Source: Prolixibacteraceae bacterium (lineage in GTDB: Bacteria; Bacteroidota; Bacteroidia; Bacteroidales; Prolixibacteraceae). From it: a stretch of DNA of 64,000 nt. The translations under genes were made by a program, and so were the position numbers. Below are positions 17,776 to 24,537 of the stretch, one piece after another (position 1 is the first letter of the stretch; the number at the start of each line of letters is the position of its first letter). The notes under the pieces are model-generated. The model was not told where the DNA came from. It worked only from the letters and a program-made list of their open reading frames with translations, and did no database searches. The stretch lies in the NCBI GenBank assembly GCA_003457135.1, contig DMSQ01000013.1, positions 119,699 through 183,698 on the forward strand, given 5' to 3'.

Positions 17776-17804
17776 TTTGGAACTTGGAACCTGGAATTTG
17801 GAAC
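17776..17804 (+). repeat. TTGGAACTTGGAACCTGGAA short tandem words
   Basis: Irregular direct repeats of TTTGGAAC/TTGGAACCTGG in the gap between two convergent genes; the word GTTCCAA reappears inverted at 17814-17820, so it can pair as a weak hairpin. Confidence 0.6.
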
Positions 17805-17807
17805 ATT

Positions 17808-18557
17808 TTACGCGTTCCAAATCTCCCATGCCCTGATGGCTTGCAGGTGCAGCATCTCAAGTCCGTTTTTGGTTTTTGCACCCTGTTCTTTGCCTTTTTT
17901 CAGGAACAGGGTTTCTTCCGGATTGTAAACCAGATCGAATAAAACATGATCCGAGGAAATTGCATGATAAGGAATATCGGGGCAATTGTCCACATTCGGG
18001 AATGTGCCAAGTGGTGTTGCCTGGATAATGATCAGGTAATCTTTCAGCAAATCTTCTGTAATTTGATTGTACCTGATTTCATTTTCGAACAGAGTTTCTT
18101 CAATAGATGCCGAAATGAATTCAATACCAAGTTTGTTCAAAACATGCTTGATGGCCTTAGACGCGCCACCAGTACCCAGAATCAATGCTTTTTTATGCTT
18201 TACTTGCAGCATCGGACACAGCGAATTTTCGAACCCATAAACATCAGTATTGAATCCTTTCAATAAACGCTTGCCCTCATTCCATACAATTTTCACTGTG
18301 TTAACAGCTCCCACCTGTGCGGCTTCTGGTTCAATTTCATCCAGAAACTGCATGATTTGCTGTTTGTAAGGAATGGTGCAGTTTAATCCACAGATTTCCT
18401 TTCCTTGTTCAAATACCTTGGGAAATTCATCAATGTTGTCCAACTCGAAGTTCATGTATTCATGATCGGCAAGATTTTCTTTTGCAAATTTTTCAGTAAA
18501 GAAATTCCGGGAAAACGAGTATCCCAGTCGGTGCCCTATAAGTCCGAAGGTTTTCAT
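17808..18557 (-). CDS. aroE: Shikimate dehydrogenase
   Basis: Reduces 3-dehydroshikimate to shikimate with NADPH in aromatic amino acid synthesis. The 249-residue chain starts MKTFGLIGHRLGYSFSRNFF, the shikimate-binding serine loop. NCTIPYKQ carries the catalytic lysine, FNTDVYGF the catalytic aspartate, and ILGTGGASKA is the NADP loop. It is slightly short, as usual for the Bacteroidota form. It lies downstream of the ABC-F gene on the same strand, with a hairpin repeat between them. Confidence 0.95.
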   Translation of the reverse strand: MKTFGLIGHRLGYSFSRNFFTEKFAKENLADHEYMNFELDNIDEFPKVFEQGKEICGLNCTIPYKQQIMQFLDEIEPEAAQVGAVNTVKIVWNEGKRLLKGFNTDVYGFENSLCPMLQVKHKKALILGTGGASKAIKHVLNKLGIEFISASIEETLFENEIRYNQITEDLLKDYLIIIQATPLGTFPNVDNCPDIPYHAISSDHVLFDLVYNPEETLFLKKGKEQGAKTKNGLEMLHLQAIRAWEIWNA

Positions 18558-18588
18558 GCGATTGTTATAAGTATTAATTTTAAATGCC

Positions 18589-18666
18589 CGTCATTGCGAG
18601 GCACGAAGCAATCCCTTGCTATTTGTAATTTTGTTTTAAGATTGCTTCACTTCGTTCGCAATGACG
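18589..18666. repeat. CGTCATTGCGAGGCACGAAGCAATC inverted repeat
   Basis: The left arm begins CGTCATTGCGAGGCACGAAG and the right arm ends TCGTTCGCAATGACG; GAAGCAATC pairs with GATTGCTTC. Together they make a long stem with a 26-nt AT-rich loop. This word is widespread as an intergenic repeat in many bacteria. It lies between the ABC-F stop and the aroE start. Confidence 0.85.
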
Positions 18667-18706
18667 CTTCGATATACATCTTATCCAATTTACAAGCAGA
18701 CTTTGA

Positions 18707-20566
18707 TCAAATTTCACTCAATTCAAGCCAGCGCATTTCTTTTTCTTCAAGCTGTTCGGTAATTGATCCATATCTGGTAGATTTTTCCTGCAACTGATTG
18801 CTGTCCAAAGCTCCTGAATTCATATCATCGTGAATTTGATTTTTTTCCGTTTCAAGTATTTGAATATCTTTTTCAAGCTTTTCCAGTTCCTTCTTTTCGT
18901 TGAAAGTCAATTTCCGTTCCTTTTCTTTTGATGGTTTTGCAGGTACTTTTACTTCAGGCTTAATTCCCTTTTTCCTTTTTTCTTCTTCCTCCAATTGTTT
19001 GTTCCGCCAAAGGGTATAGCCCCCCGGAAAATCCTTCACATTTCCAGCACCATCAAATACAAACAGGTGATCAACGATTTTGTCCATGAAATACCGGTCG
19101 TGCGAAACGATAATCACGCAGCCCTGAAATACACGCAGATACTCTTCGAGGATAGCCAGGGTCATGATGTCCAAATCGTTGGTTGGCTCGTCGAGGATCA
19201 GGAAATTCGGATTTGTCATCAGAATAGTACACAAATATAAACGCCGCTTTTCGCCTCCCGAAAGTTTTTCAATAAACGAATATTGGGTTTCAGGTGGAAA
19301 TAAAAAAGTGGTAAGCATTTGCGAGGCCGTCAGTTTTCTCCCATCTTCGAAATTGATGACTTCGGCGATTTTGTTCACCGCATCAATCACTTTATCGCCG
19401 GGATTAAATTCAATACCGGTTTGCTGATAATAACCAAAACGGATGGTTTGTCCGATTTCGACCTGGCCTGAGTCCGCAGGAATATTGCCAGTCACTATAT
19501 ACAGAAAAGTTGATTTTCCGGAGCCATTTTTGCCCACAATTCCAACTTTTTCGAAACGCTGAAATTTGTATGAAAAATTTTGAATCAGGCAAAGATCGCC
19601 GTAAGATTTGCTGATGTTTTCCAAATCGAGAATTTTATTCCCGATTCGGGAAGAATTCATGGTCAGTTCGATGTTGTTTTCGTTCAGGTTTTGCGATGCC
19701 TTAACCAAGAGGTCATCCACACGCTCCATGCGGTATTTCGATTTATGGCCACGGGCCTGCGGCATTCTTCGCGACCATTCCAACTCGGTGCGAAGCAGGT
19801 TTCTTGCTTTCTCAACACCAGCAGCAGCCGAATCCATTCGTTCCTGCCGTTTTTCAAGAAAGTAGGAATAATTACCCCGGTAACGGTATATGGTGTTGCC
19901 CTCCATTTCCAGAATTTCGTTGCAAACACGATCTAAAAAATAGCGATCGTGGGTGACCATGAACAGGGTGATCTTTGTTTTTTCAAGGTAATTTTCGAGC
20001 CATTCAATCATTTCCAGGTCAAGATGGTTGGTTGGCTCATCCAGCATCAGCAAATCAGGTTCATTAATCAGAACGTTGGCCATTGCTACCCGTTTTTTTT
20101 GTCCTCCTGAAAGCTCCGAAATGGGCTGATCATAGTCGTAGATTTTCAGTTGGGTCAGAATCTGCTTGACCTTCACTTCAAAATCCCAGGCATGAAGGTG
20201 TTCCATCTGTTCAGTATATCTGGCAATGTCTTCCTTGCGATTGTGGAGAATGGCATTTTCGAAGTTGCGGATGGTTGCAACCAGTTCATCTCCAGATTGA
20301 AAAACGGCTTCAAAAACCGTCATGCTTTCATCTAAATCCGGAATTTGCTTAAGGTAACCAATCCGAATATTTCCTGTTTTAGTTATCTGACCAAATTCAG
20401 GAGTGTCATTTCCGGCCAGAATTTCCATAAGCGTAGTTTTCCCGGCGCCGTTCCGGGCAATAAGAGCAATTTTTTGATGCTGAAATATGGTAAATGAAAT
20501 ATTTTCGAATAAGAGCTGATCGCCAAAGCGCTTCGATAAATTTTCAGCCTGTAAAAACGGAATCAT
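18707..20566 (-). CDS. ABC-F family ATPase (Uup-like)
   Basis: A 619-residue soluble protein with two ABC cassettes and no membrane segment. It has Walker A ARNGAGKTTL and GKNGSGKST, signatures LSGGQKKR and LSGGEKRR, and Walker B LDEPTNHLD and LDEPTNDLD. The cassettes are joined by a charged linker. A lysine/glutamate-rich coiled coil follows after residue 530 (KERKLTFNEKKELEKLEK). The C-terminal coiled coil points to the Uup subgroup, linked to ribosome function and DNA-structure tolerance. No antibiotic-resistance feature is evident. Confidence 0.92.
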   Translation of the reverse strand: MIPFLQAENLSKRFGDQLLFENISFTIFQHQKIALIARNGAGKTTLMEILAGNDTPEFGQITKTGNIRIGYLKQIPDLDESMTVFEAVFQSGDELVATIRNFENAILHNRKEDIARYTEQMEHLHAWDFEVKVKQILTQLKIYDYDQPISELSGGQKKRVAMANVLINEPDLLMLDEPTNHLDLEMIEWLENYLEKTKITLFMVTHDRYFLDRVCNEILEMEGNTIYRYRGNYSYFLEKRQERMDSAAAGVEKARNLLRTELEWSRRMPQARGHKSKYRMERVDDLLVKASQNLNENNIELTMNSSRIGNKILDLENISKSYGDLCLIQNFSYKFQRFEKVGIVGKNGSGKSTFLYIVTGNIPADSGQVEIGQTIRFGYYQQTGIEFNPGDKVIDAVNKIAEVINFEDGRKLTASQMLTTFLFPPETQYSFIEKLSGGEKRRLYLCTILMTNPNFLILDEPTNDLDIMTLAILEEYLRVFQGCVIIVSHDRYFMDKIVDHLFVFDGAGNVKDFPGGYTLWRNKQLEEEEKRKKGIKPEVKVPAKPSKEKERKLTFNEKKELEKLEKDIQILETEKNQIHDDMNSGALDSNQLQEKSTRYGSITEQLEEKEMRWLELSEI

Positions 20567-20577
20567 ATTTTTTTCTG

Positions 20578-20585
20578 CAAAAATA
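20578..20585 (-). promoter_or_regulatory. Candidate promoter of the ABC-F gene
   Basis: On the minus strand TATTTTTG matches TAnnTTTG, 11 nt before the start codon, implying a very short leader. No -33 match is clear. Confidence 0.45.
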
Positions 20586-20605
20586 ACATTTTAAGGCTAC
20601 GAATG

Positions 20606-20703
20606 TCTGAATTTGTCAATGTGACGATTCGACAATGAAAAAGCCGATTGTCTTTGGTCGAATTGTCAAATAATCGAATTTTCAAATTGTCGGATTGTTG
20701 GAT
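20606..20703. repeat. TCGAATTGTCAAAT word repeat
   Basis: About 100 nt made of variations of GAATTTGTCAATGTGACGATTCGACAAT and TCGAATTGTCAAATAATCGAATTTTCAAATTGTCGGATTGT in direct and inverted order, in a gap between divergent genes. No ORF is visible. Confidence 0.65.
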
Positions 20704-20744
20704 GAATGTTTTGTTTAAGTTTGAAATCAAATAAACAGTTTGAT

Positions 20745-21392
20745 ATGGAAAAGAAGGAATTGTTTGAACGAGTGATCAGCTATTTTCAAAAAGAAATGCC
20801 CATTGCCGAAACCGAGTTGAAATACATTAATCCGTACCAATTGTTGGTGGCGACTATTTTATCAGCCCAGTGTACCGACAAAAGGGTCAACCTGATCACT
20901 CCTGAGTTATTCCGCCGGTTTCCAACTCCTGAAAAGCTTGCCGTGGTTGAATCTGCAGAAGTTTTTGATTATATCCGTTCATGTTCGTACCCAAACAACA
21001 AAGCCAAACATTTGGTGGGTATGGCCCGCATGTTGGTGAACGATTTTGGTGGCCTGGTTCCCGATGATATTGACGAATTACAAAAACTACCTGGTGTTGG
21101 CCGGAAAACAGCCAATGTGATTGCTTCGGTGGTGTACAACAAACCTACAATGGCTGTGGATACCCATGTCTTTCGGGTTGCAGCCCGCATTGGCTTAAGT
21201 GTCAATTCAAAAACCCCGCTGGAAACCGAACGGCAATTGGTTGAATTTTTCCCTGAAGAACTTCTTCCCCTTGCCCATCACTGGCTCATCCTGCACGGGC
21301 GTTACATTTGTGTGGCCCGCTCTCCCAAATGCGAAATGTGCGGATTAACAACTGTTTGTAAATTTTATTGTGCGAAAAACAGGTCCATATAA
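20745..21392 (+). CDS. nth: Endonuclease III (DNA glycosylase/AP lyase)
   Basis: Removes oxidised pyrimidines in base excision repair. It is 215 residues from the ATG at 20745; the ATG at 20706 would add 13 residues not typical of the family. The helix-hairpin-helix with catalytic lysine (LPGVGRKTANVI), the catalytic aspartate (AVDTHVFRV) and the [4Fe-4S] cluster cysteines (CVARSPKCEMCGLTTVCKFYC region) are all present. A ferredoxin gene follows but with its own promoter. Confidence 0.96.
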   Translation: MEKKELFERVISYFQKEMPIAETELKYINPYQLLVATILSAQCTDKRVNLITPELFRRFPTPEKLAVVESAEVFDYIRSCSYPNNKAKHLVGMARMLVNDFGGLVPDDIDELQKLPGVGRKTANVIASVVYNKPTMAVDTHVFRVAARIGLSVNSKTPLETERQLVEFFPEELLPLAHHWLILHGRYICVARSPKCEMCGLTTVCKFYCAKNRSI

Positions 21393-21500
21393 ATGGAGTA
21401 GAAATAGTTGGTGCAAGAATTTAGATTGACTTCAATATTAAATGTTCACATTTTGCCGGAAATTAATTTTGTTAATTTTTTGATTTTTTGTCAAACTTTG

Positions 21501-21508
21501 TACATTTG
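21501..21508 (+). promoter_or_regulatory. Candidate ferredoxin promoter, TACATTTG
   Basis: TACATTTG fits the -7 consensus and lies 30 nt before the start codon. The upstream region is T-rich with several TTTG words but none at ideal spacing. Confidence 0.55.
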
Positions 21509-21538
21509 CGCCATATAAAACCAAAAAAAATAAACGTT

Positions 21539-21709
21539 ATGGCTTATAAAATTTCAGAAGAATGTATTGCTTGTGGTACATGCCTTGATGAATGTCCGGT
21601 GGAAGCGATTTCTGAAGGCGATATCTATAAAATTGATGCCGACCTTTGTACCGATTGTGGTTCATGTGTAGAAGTTTGTCCGGTTGATTGTATTTCTGTT
21701 GCTGAATAA
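21539..21709 (+). CDS. 2[4Fe-4S] ferredoxin
   Basis: A 56-residue bacterial-type ferredoxin that carries electrons between cytoplasmic redox enzymes. Two classical cluster motifs are complete: CIACGTCLDECP and CTDCGSCVEVCP. The start is the ATG at 21539 (MAYKISEEC), the family's usual start. The ATG at 21488 lies upstream of the likely -7 box and is rejected. It is monocistronic, with a promoter and a strong terminator. Confidence 0.96.
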   Translation: MAYKISEECIACGTCLDECPVEAISEGDIYKIDADLCTDCGSCVEVCPVDCISVAE

Positions 21710-21733
21710 TTTCAGGTCAACATAAAGCTAAAA

Positions 21734-21767
21734 AAAGCTGATCTCAGAGAGGTCAGCTTTATTTTTT
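21734..21767 (+). terminator. Terminator after ferredoxin
   Basis: A 12-bp stem (AAAGCTGATCTC with GAGGTCAGCTTT, one G-T pair), AGA loop, then ATTTTTT. Confidence 0.93.
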
Positions 21768-21795
21768 GAACCTGTTGCAACTTAATGGTGTGATT

Positions 21796-21828
21796 TTTGT
21801 CATTGAAAAGTAACAGCAATTAGATTTG
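21796..21828 (+). promoter_or_regulatory. Promoter for the small T9SS-tail gene, abutting its ATG
   Basis: TTTG (21796-21799), 21 nt, then TAGATTTG (21821-21828). The -7 box ends only 2 nt before the ATG at 21831, so transcription should begin at or just after the start codon. Confidence 0.6.
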
Positions 21829-21830
21829 AT

Positions 21831-22211
21831 ATGAGGACAATTTTTACTTTTCTATTCATAACATTTGTCTCACTGGGTAGTATTGCCCAAATTACAAGCG
21901 TTGCAACAAAAAAGAACGATATTTTTGGATCGGGTATATCGACAGAACAGCATTCGTTTTCAATCGAAAGGGTTTATCCTAATCCAGTTAAAGACTTTGT
22001 AACTATTGATATTCAATCCAAAATTTCAGGAGCAGTTCAAGTCAATCTTTATAATATTTTAGGATCCGAAGTGAAAAAATGGGATTCCAATCAGCTGCAT
22101 CAAGGCGCCCAAAAGCTTAAGCTTGATCTTTCCATATACAAGTCAGGTGTTTATATTTTGAAAATATCAGGTTCCGGTCAGGTTTATTCGCATGTTTTGA
22201 AGAAAAACTGA
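21831..22211 (+). CDS. Small secreted protein with type IX sorting domain
   Basis: A 126-residue protein: signal peptide (MRTIFTFLFITFVSLGSIAQ), a spacer of about 25 residues, then a C-terminal type A sorting domain (RVYPNPVKDFVTIDI to SGVYILKISG). There is almost nothing besides the export and sorting signals. It could be a tiny surface protein, a remnant of a larger one, or a carrier peptide. The promoter position makes the exact translation start uncertain. Confidence 0.78.
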   Translation: MRTIFTFLFITFVSLGSIAQITSVATKKNDIFGSGISTEQHSFSIERVYPNPVKDFVTIDIQSKISGAVQVNLYNILGSEVKKWDSNQLHQGAQKLKLDLSIYKSGVYILKISGSGQVYSHVLKKN

Positions 22212-22218
22212 TTCCTGA

Positions 22219-23175
22219 TCAAGTTTCTATTTGATGCTTCTGCATCGCTTCCTTAAACCAGATCAAATCCTTTTTCATCATTCCGAAAATTTTCATGCGG
22301 TCCATGGTGATTTCCTTTTTGCCCAATTCTGCACCGCCCAAATCATATTCAAAATGGATGCTGATTGGCGCTTCCACCTTCAAACTGGCATACTCTTTCA
22401 GGAATTGATCGAAATTGACCATGCCTTCGCCCAGTAAAACGTTATTCTGTTGCCAGGGTCCGGCTGGAGTTTTCTCCCATACAAAGTCTTTAATGTCAAT
22501 GGTCCTGATCCAGGGAGCTACACGTTTCATTCCTAAAATCCAGGAAAATCCACCTTCGGTTACTGCATGCCGGATATCGTACTGAACACCCAAATATTGA
22601 GGATTCACATTTTTCACCAATTCGTAAATATCCCATACCGGCGAACCAACCGAAGCGCCCGAATGGTTCTGGTAGCCACCGTGGATACCCAGTTTTTCGT
22701 TCAACTCGGCCAGCTTTTCAAAGGTTTTCCGGTGCTCGTCGAGGTTTTGCTGAATGGTTTTCGAAGCTTCATAGTTAAGCCAGCCTGTACGGTAATATTT
22801 TATACCCAAATCGGCCAGCGCCTGAAGTGTTGAAATTGTGAGCGGATCATCCGGATTAGTAATTGAAGTGACAACCATCGGGATTTCGATCTTATATTTC
22901 TGAAGGGTTTTTACAGCCAGGGGCAGTGCAGTTTTTACTTCTGAAGGTTCAACCTGTCCGCCTGTCCGGAGTGTAATATCGGCGCCATCAAAACCCAGAA
23001 ATGAAAGCGTTTCACCAATCTCGTCGAATGACAGGAATTGAAGGCATTTGGTAAAAGCACAGATGGGGCGTTTTACTGCTCCTGAAGTTAAAATTGAACT
23101 GGCCAACCCTGTTCCTGAAAGGTTCATTCCAATTGCCGACAGTCCGGTGGTTTGAATAAAATTGCGACGGTTCAT
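22219..23175 (-). CDS. Sugar phosphate isomerase/epimerase family protein, exported
   Basis: A 318-residue TIM-barrel protein of the xylose isomerase-like superfamily. The N-terminus MNRRNFIQTTGLSAIGMNLS resembles a twin-arginine-like leader common in Bacteroidota periplasmic sugar enzymes. Barrel motifs include FDGADITLRTGGQVEP, YQNHSGASVGSPVWD, VQYDIRHAVTEGG and SIHFEYDLGG, with the metal-binding Glu/Asp/His positions. The substrate is unknown. It starts 11 nt after a holin-like gene, an unexpected partner. Confidence 0.82.
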   Translation of the reverse strand: MNRRNFIQTTGLSAIGMNLSGTGLASSILTSGAVKRPICAFTKCLQFLSFDEIGETLSFLGFDGADITLRTGGQVEPSEVKTALPLAVKTLQKYKIEIPMVVTSITNPDDPLTISTLQALADLGIKYYRTGWLNYEASKTIQQNLDEHRKTFEKLAELNEKLGIHGGYQNHSGASVGSPVWDIYELVKNVNPQYLGVQYDIRHAVTEGGFSWILGMKRVAPWIRTIDIKDFVWEKTPAGPWQQNNVLLGEGMVNFDQFLKEYASLKVEAPISIHFEYDLGGAELGKKEITMDRMKIFGMMKKDLIWFKEAMQKHQIET

Positions 23176-23186
23176 TAGTTTGCGTA

Positions 23187-23672
23187 TTATATTCCCTTCA
23201 TATCCGCAATTGTTTTCGACTTGGCCACACTTCCGGCAGATGATCCGAAGTAGTAACTGTAGATTTGGGTCAGAACTGCACTTAATACTCCCAAAATATA
23301 CATGACAATATCTTTGCTGTCGCCTACTACCGTACTTGGTGAAAATATCAATACATAAAACAACGCCAGTGTTATTATAACTGTTCCTAAAGCTAGTAGC
23401 GGTGAAATGTTTTTAGCCAGTTTGGTGGCTTGTTCGCTGGTTTGAACCTGAACTTCACGTTGCCGGGCACTGCTGATGTCACCCAAAATCATTTGCTGCT
23501 CCTCGTTCGAAAGCTTTTTCAAATCAAGCTGGTACTGCATTTCCGATTTGCGGATTTCATTTTCGAGTTGCAGTTTTTCTTCCTTGGTTGTAATTACATT
23601 GTCGAGCACTTTGCCTACCGAATTGACAAGCGTATTGGCTCCTCCTGAAAATAAATCGCTAATAAAAGACAT
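23187..23672 (-). CDS. Holin-like membrane protein (3TM holin family)
   Basis: A 161-residue protein: a soluble N-terminal part with a charged helix (TTKEEKLQLENEIRKSE), then two clear hydrophobic helices (about 93-112 and 122-146) and a glycine/serine-rich end. It matches holins of the phage/GTA 3TM type that make pores to release endolysin. It lies 170 nt downstream of a GH108 endolysin gene on the same strand. No other phage genes are nearby, so this is an isolated lysis pair. Confidence 0.72.
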   Translation of the reverse strand: MSFISDLFSGGANTLVNSVGKVLDNVITTKEEKLQLENEIRKSEMQYQLDLKKLSNEEQQMILGDISSARQREVQVQTSEQATKLAKNISPLLALGTVIITLALFYVLIFSPSTVVGDSKDIVMYILGVLSAVLTQIYSYYFGSSAGSVAKSKTIADMKGI

Positions 23673-23675
23673 AGA

Positions 23676-23712
23676 AGCCCCCTTCCCGTTCCCCCGAAAG
23701 GGGAAAGCTAGA
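23676..23712. repeat. CCCCCTTCCCGTTCCCCCGAAAGGGG palindromic repeat
   Basis: A C-rich word closed by CGAAAGGGGAAAGC, the same style as 2821-2856, placed at the start of the holin gene. Confidence 0.65.
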
Positions 23713-23810
23713 AACGCTTATTTCAGCGTTTTTGGTTATTAAATATTGAATCTTCATAATTGGATATTAAAAATGTTTAAACTAAAATCTCATTCGATAA
23801 GTTCTTTAAG

Positions 23811-23840
23811 TCCTCCCTTCGGGGAGGATTTAGGAGGGGC
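23811..23840. repeat. CCTCCCTTCGGGGAGGATTTAGGAGGGG repeat
   Basis: CCTCCC-TTCG-GGGAGG is a compact stem-loop with a UUCG-type tetraloop, followed by a third complementary word, AGGAGGGGC. It adjoins the 3' end of the endolysin gene and could end its transcript. Confidence 0.65.
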
Positions 23841-23842
23841 TT

Positions 23843-24379
23843 TTAGGCGTTTTCGCCTAACGCGCGTAAAACCCATCCGTAGAAGTATTTCCGGCTGGTT
23901 GGTCGTTTTTTTACGATGTTTACATATCGGGCAATTTTGGCGACTGTAAACGAAGCCAGAAAATGCTCAGCGTTGAAAGCGTTAAGACTAAGGATGGATT
24001 GGGGGCCAATAACACCATCTACTTTTGCCCCGATAACCATTTGCGCCAGGGAGGAACTTGTGCTTAATCCGGCATTAACCCCAAAATCGAAAATTGAGTT
24101 GGCAACTTCCTGTTGGGTAATCTGGTCGCCCTTCATGGGATCCCAAAAAGTAACGCGGTAAAAATCGGAAACTGCTTCCTGAAGTTCTGCATCTTTTTCG
24201 AGGTTGGCCGGAAAATCCGACTGGCGTTTCAGCATATCAACGGTTGTCCAGCCAGTCCATTTGCTGTGAATTTTACGGGCCACGCCTTTGTACGTTTCGC
24301 CTCCGGGATCATCCGGATCGTTGACATAGCCACCCTCGTGCGCTATCATCAACTGGAATGCTTTAGTAAAATCAGCCAT
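23843..24379 (-). CDS. GH108-family endolysin (N-acetylmuramidase)
   Basis: Cleaves peptidoglycan glycan strands. The 178-residue protein has the GH108 N-terminal catalytic signature HEGGYVNDPDDPGGETYKGV with the conserved glutamate near residue 14. Then comes a helical domain and a C-terminal peptidoglycan-binding part (VIGAKVDGVIGPQSILSLNA). There is no signal peptide, as expected for a phage-type endolysin released by a holin. The start at 24379 is preferred to 24424 because homologues begin a few residues before HEGGY. Confidence 0.85.
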   Translation of the reverse strand: MADFTKAFQLMIAHEGGYVNDPDDPGGETYKGVARKIHSKWTGWTTVDMLKRQSDFPANLEKDAELQEAVSDFYRVTFWDPMKGDQITQQEVANSIFDFGVNAGLSTSSSLAQMVIGAKVDGVIGPQSILSLNAFNAEHFLASFTVAKIARYVNIVKKRPTSRKYFYGWVLRALGENA

Positions 24380-24537
24380 AAGAATTGTTTTTAAGTGGAT
24401 TGAAAAATAATGAAAATATATCATAAATAAAAGACATGTTCATCTTTATTTAATTATACATTAAAATTGTACAAAAGTTACAACTTTTTTTTCAAACCAT
24501 CTATAGACCTACATGGAAAGTTACAGGATATTCACGC

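Noticed and set aside
23187..24379. Prophage
   Set aside because: Only holin and endolysin are present; no integrase, capsid, tail or replication genes nearby.
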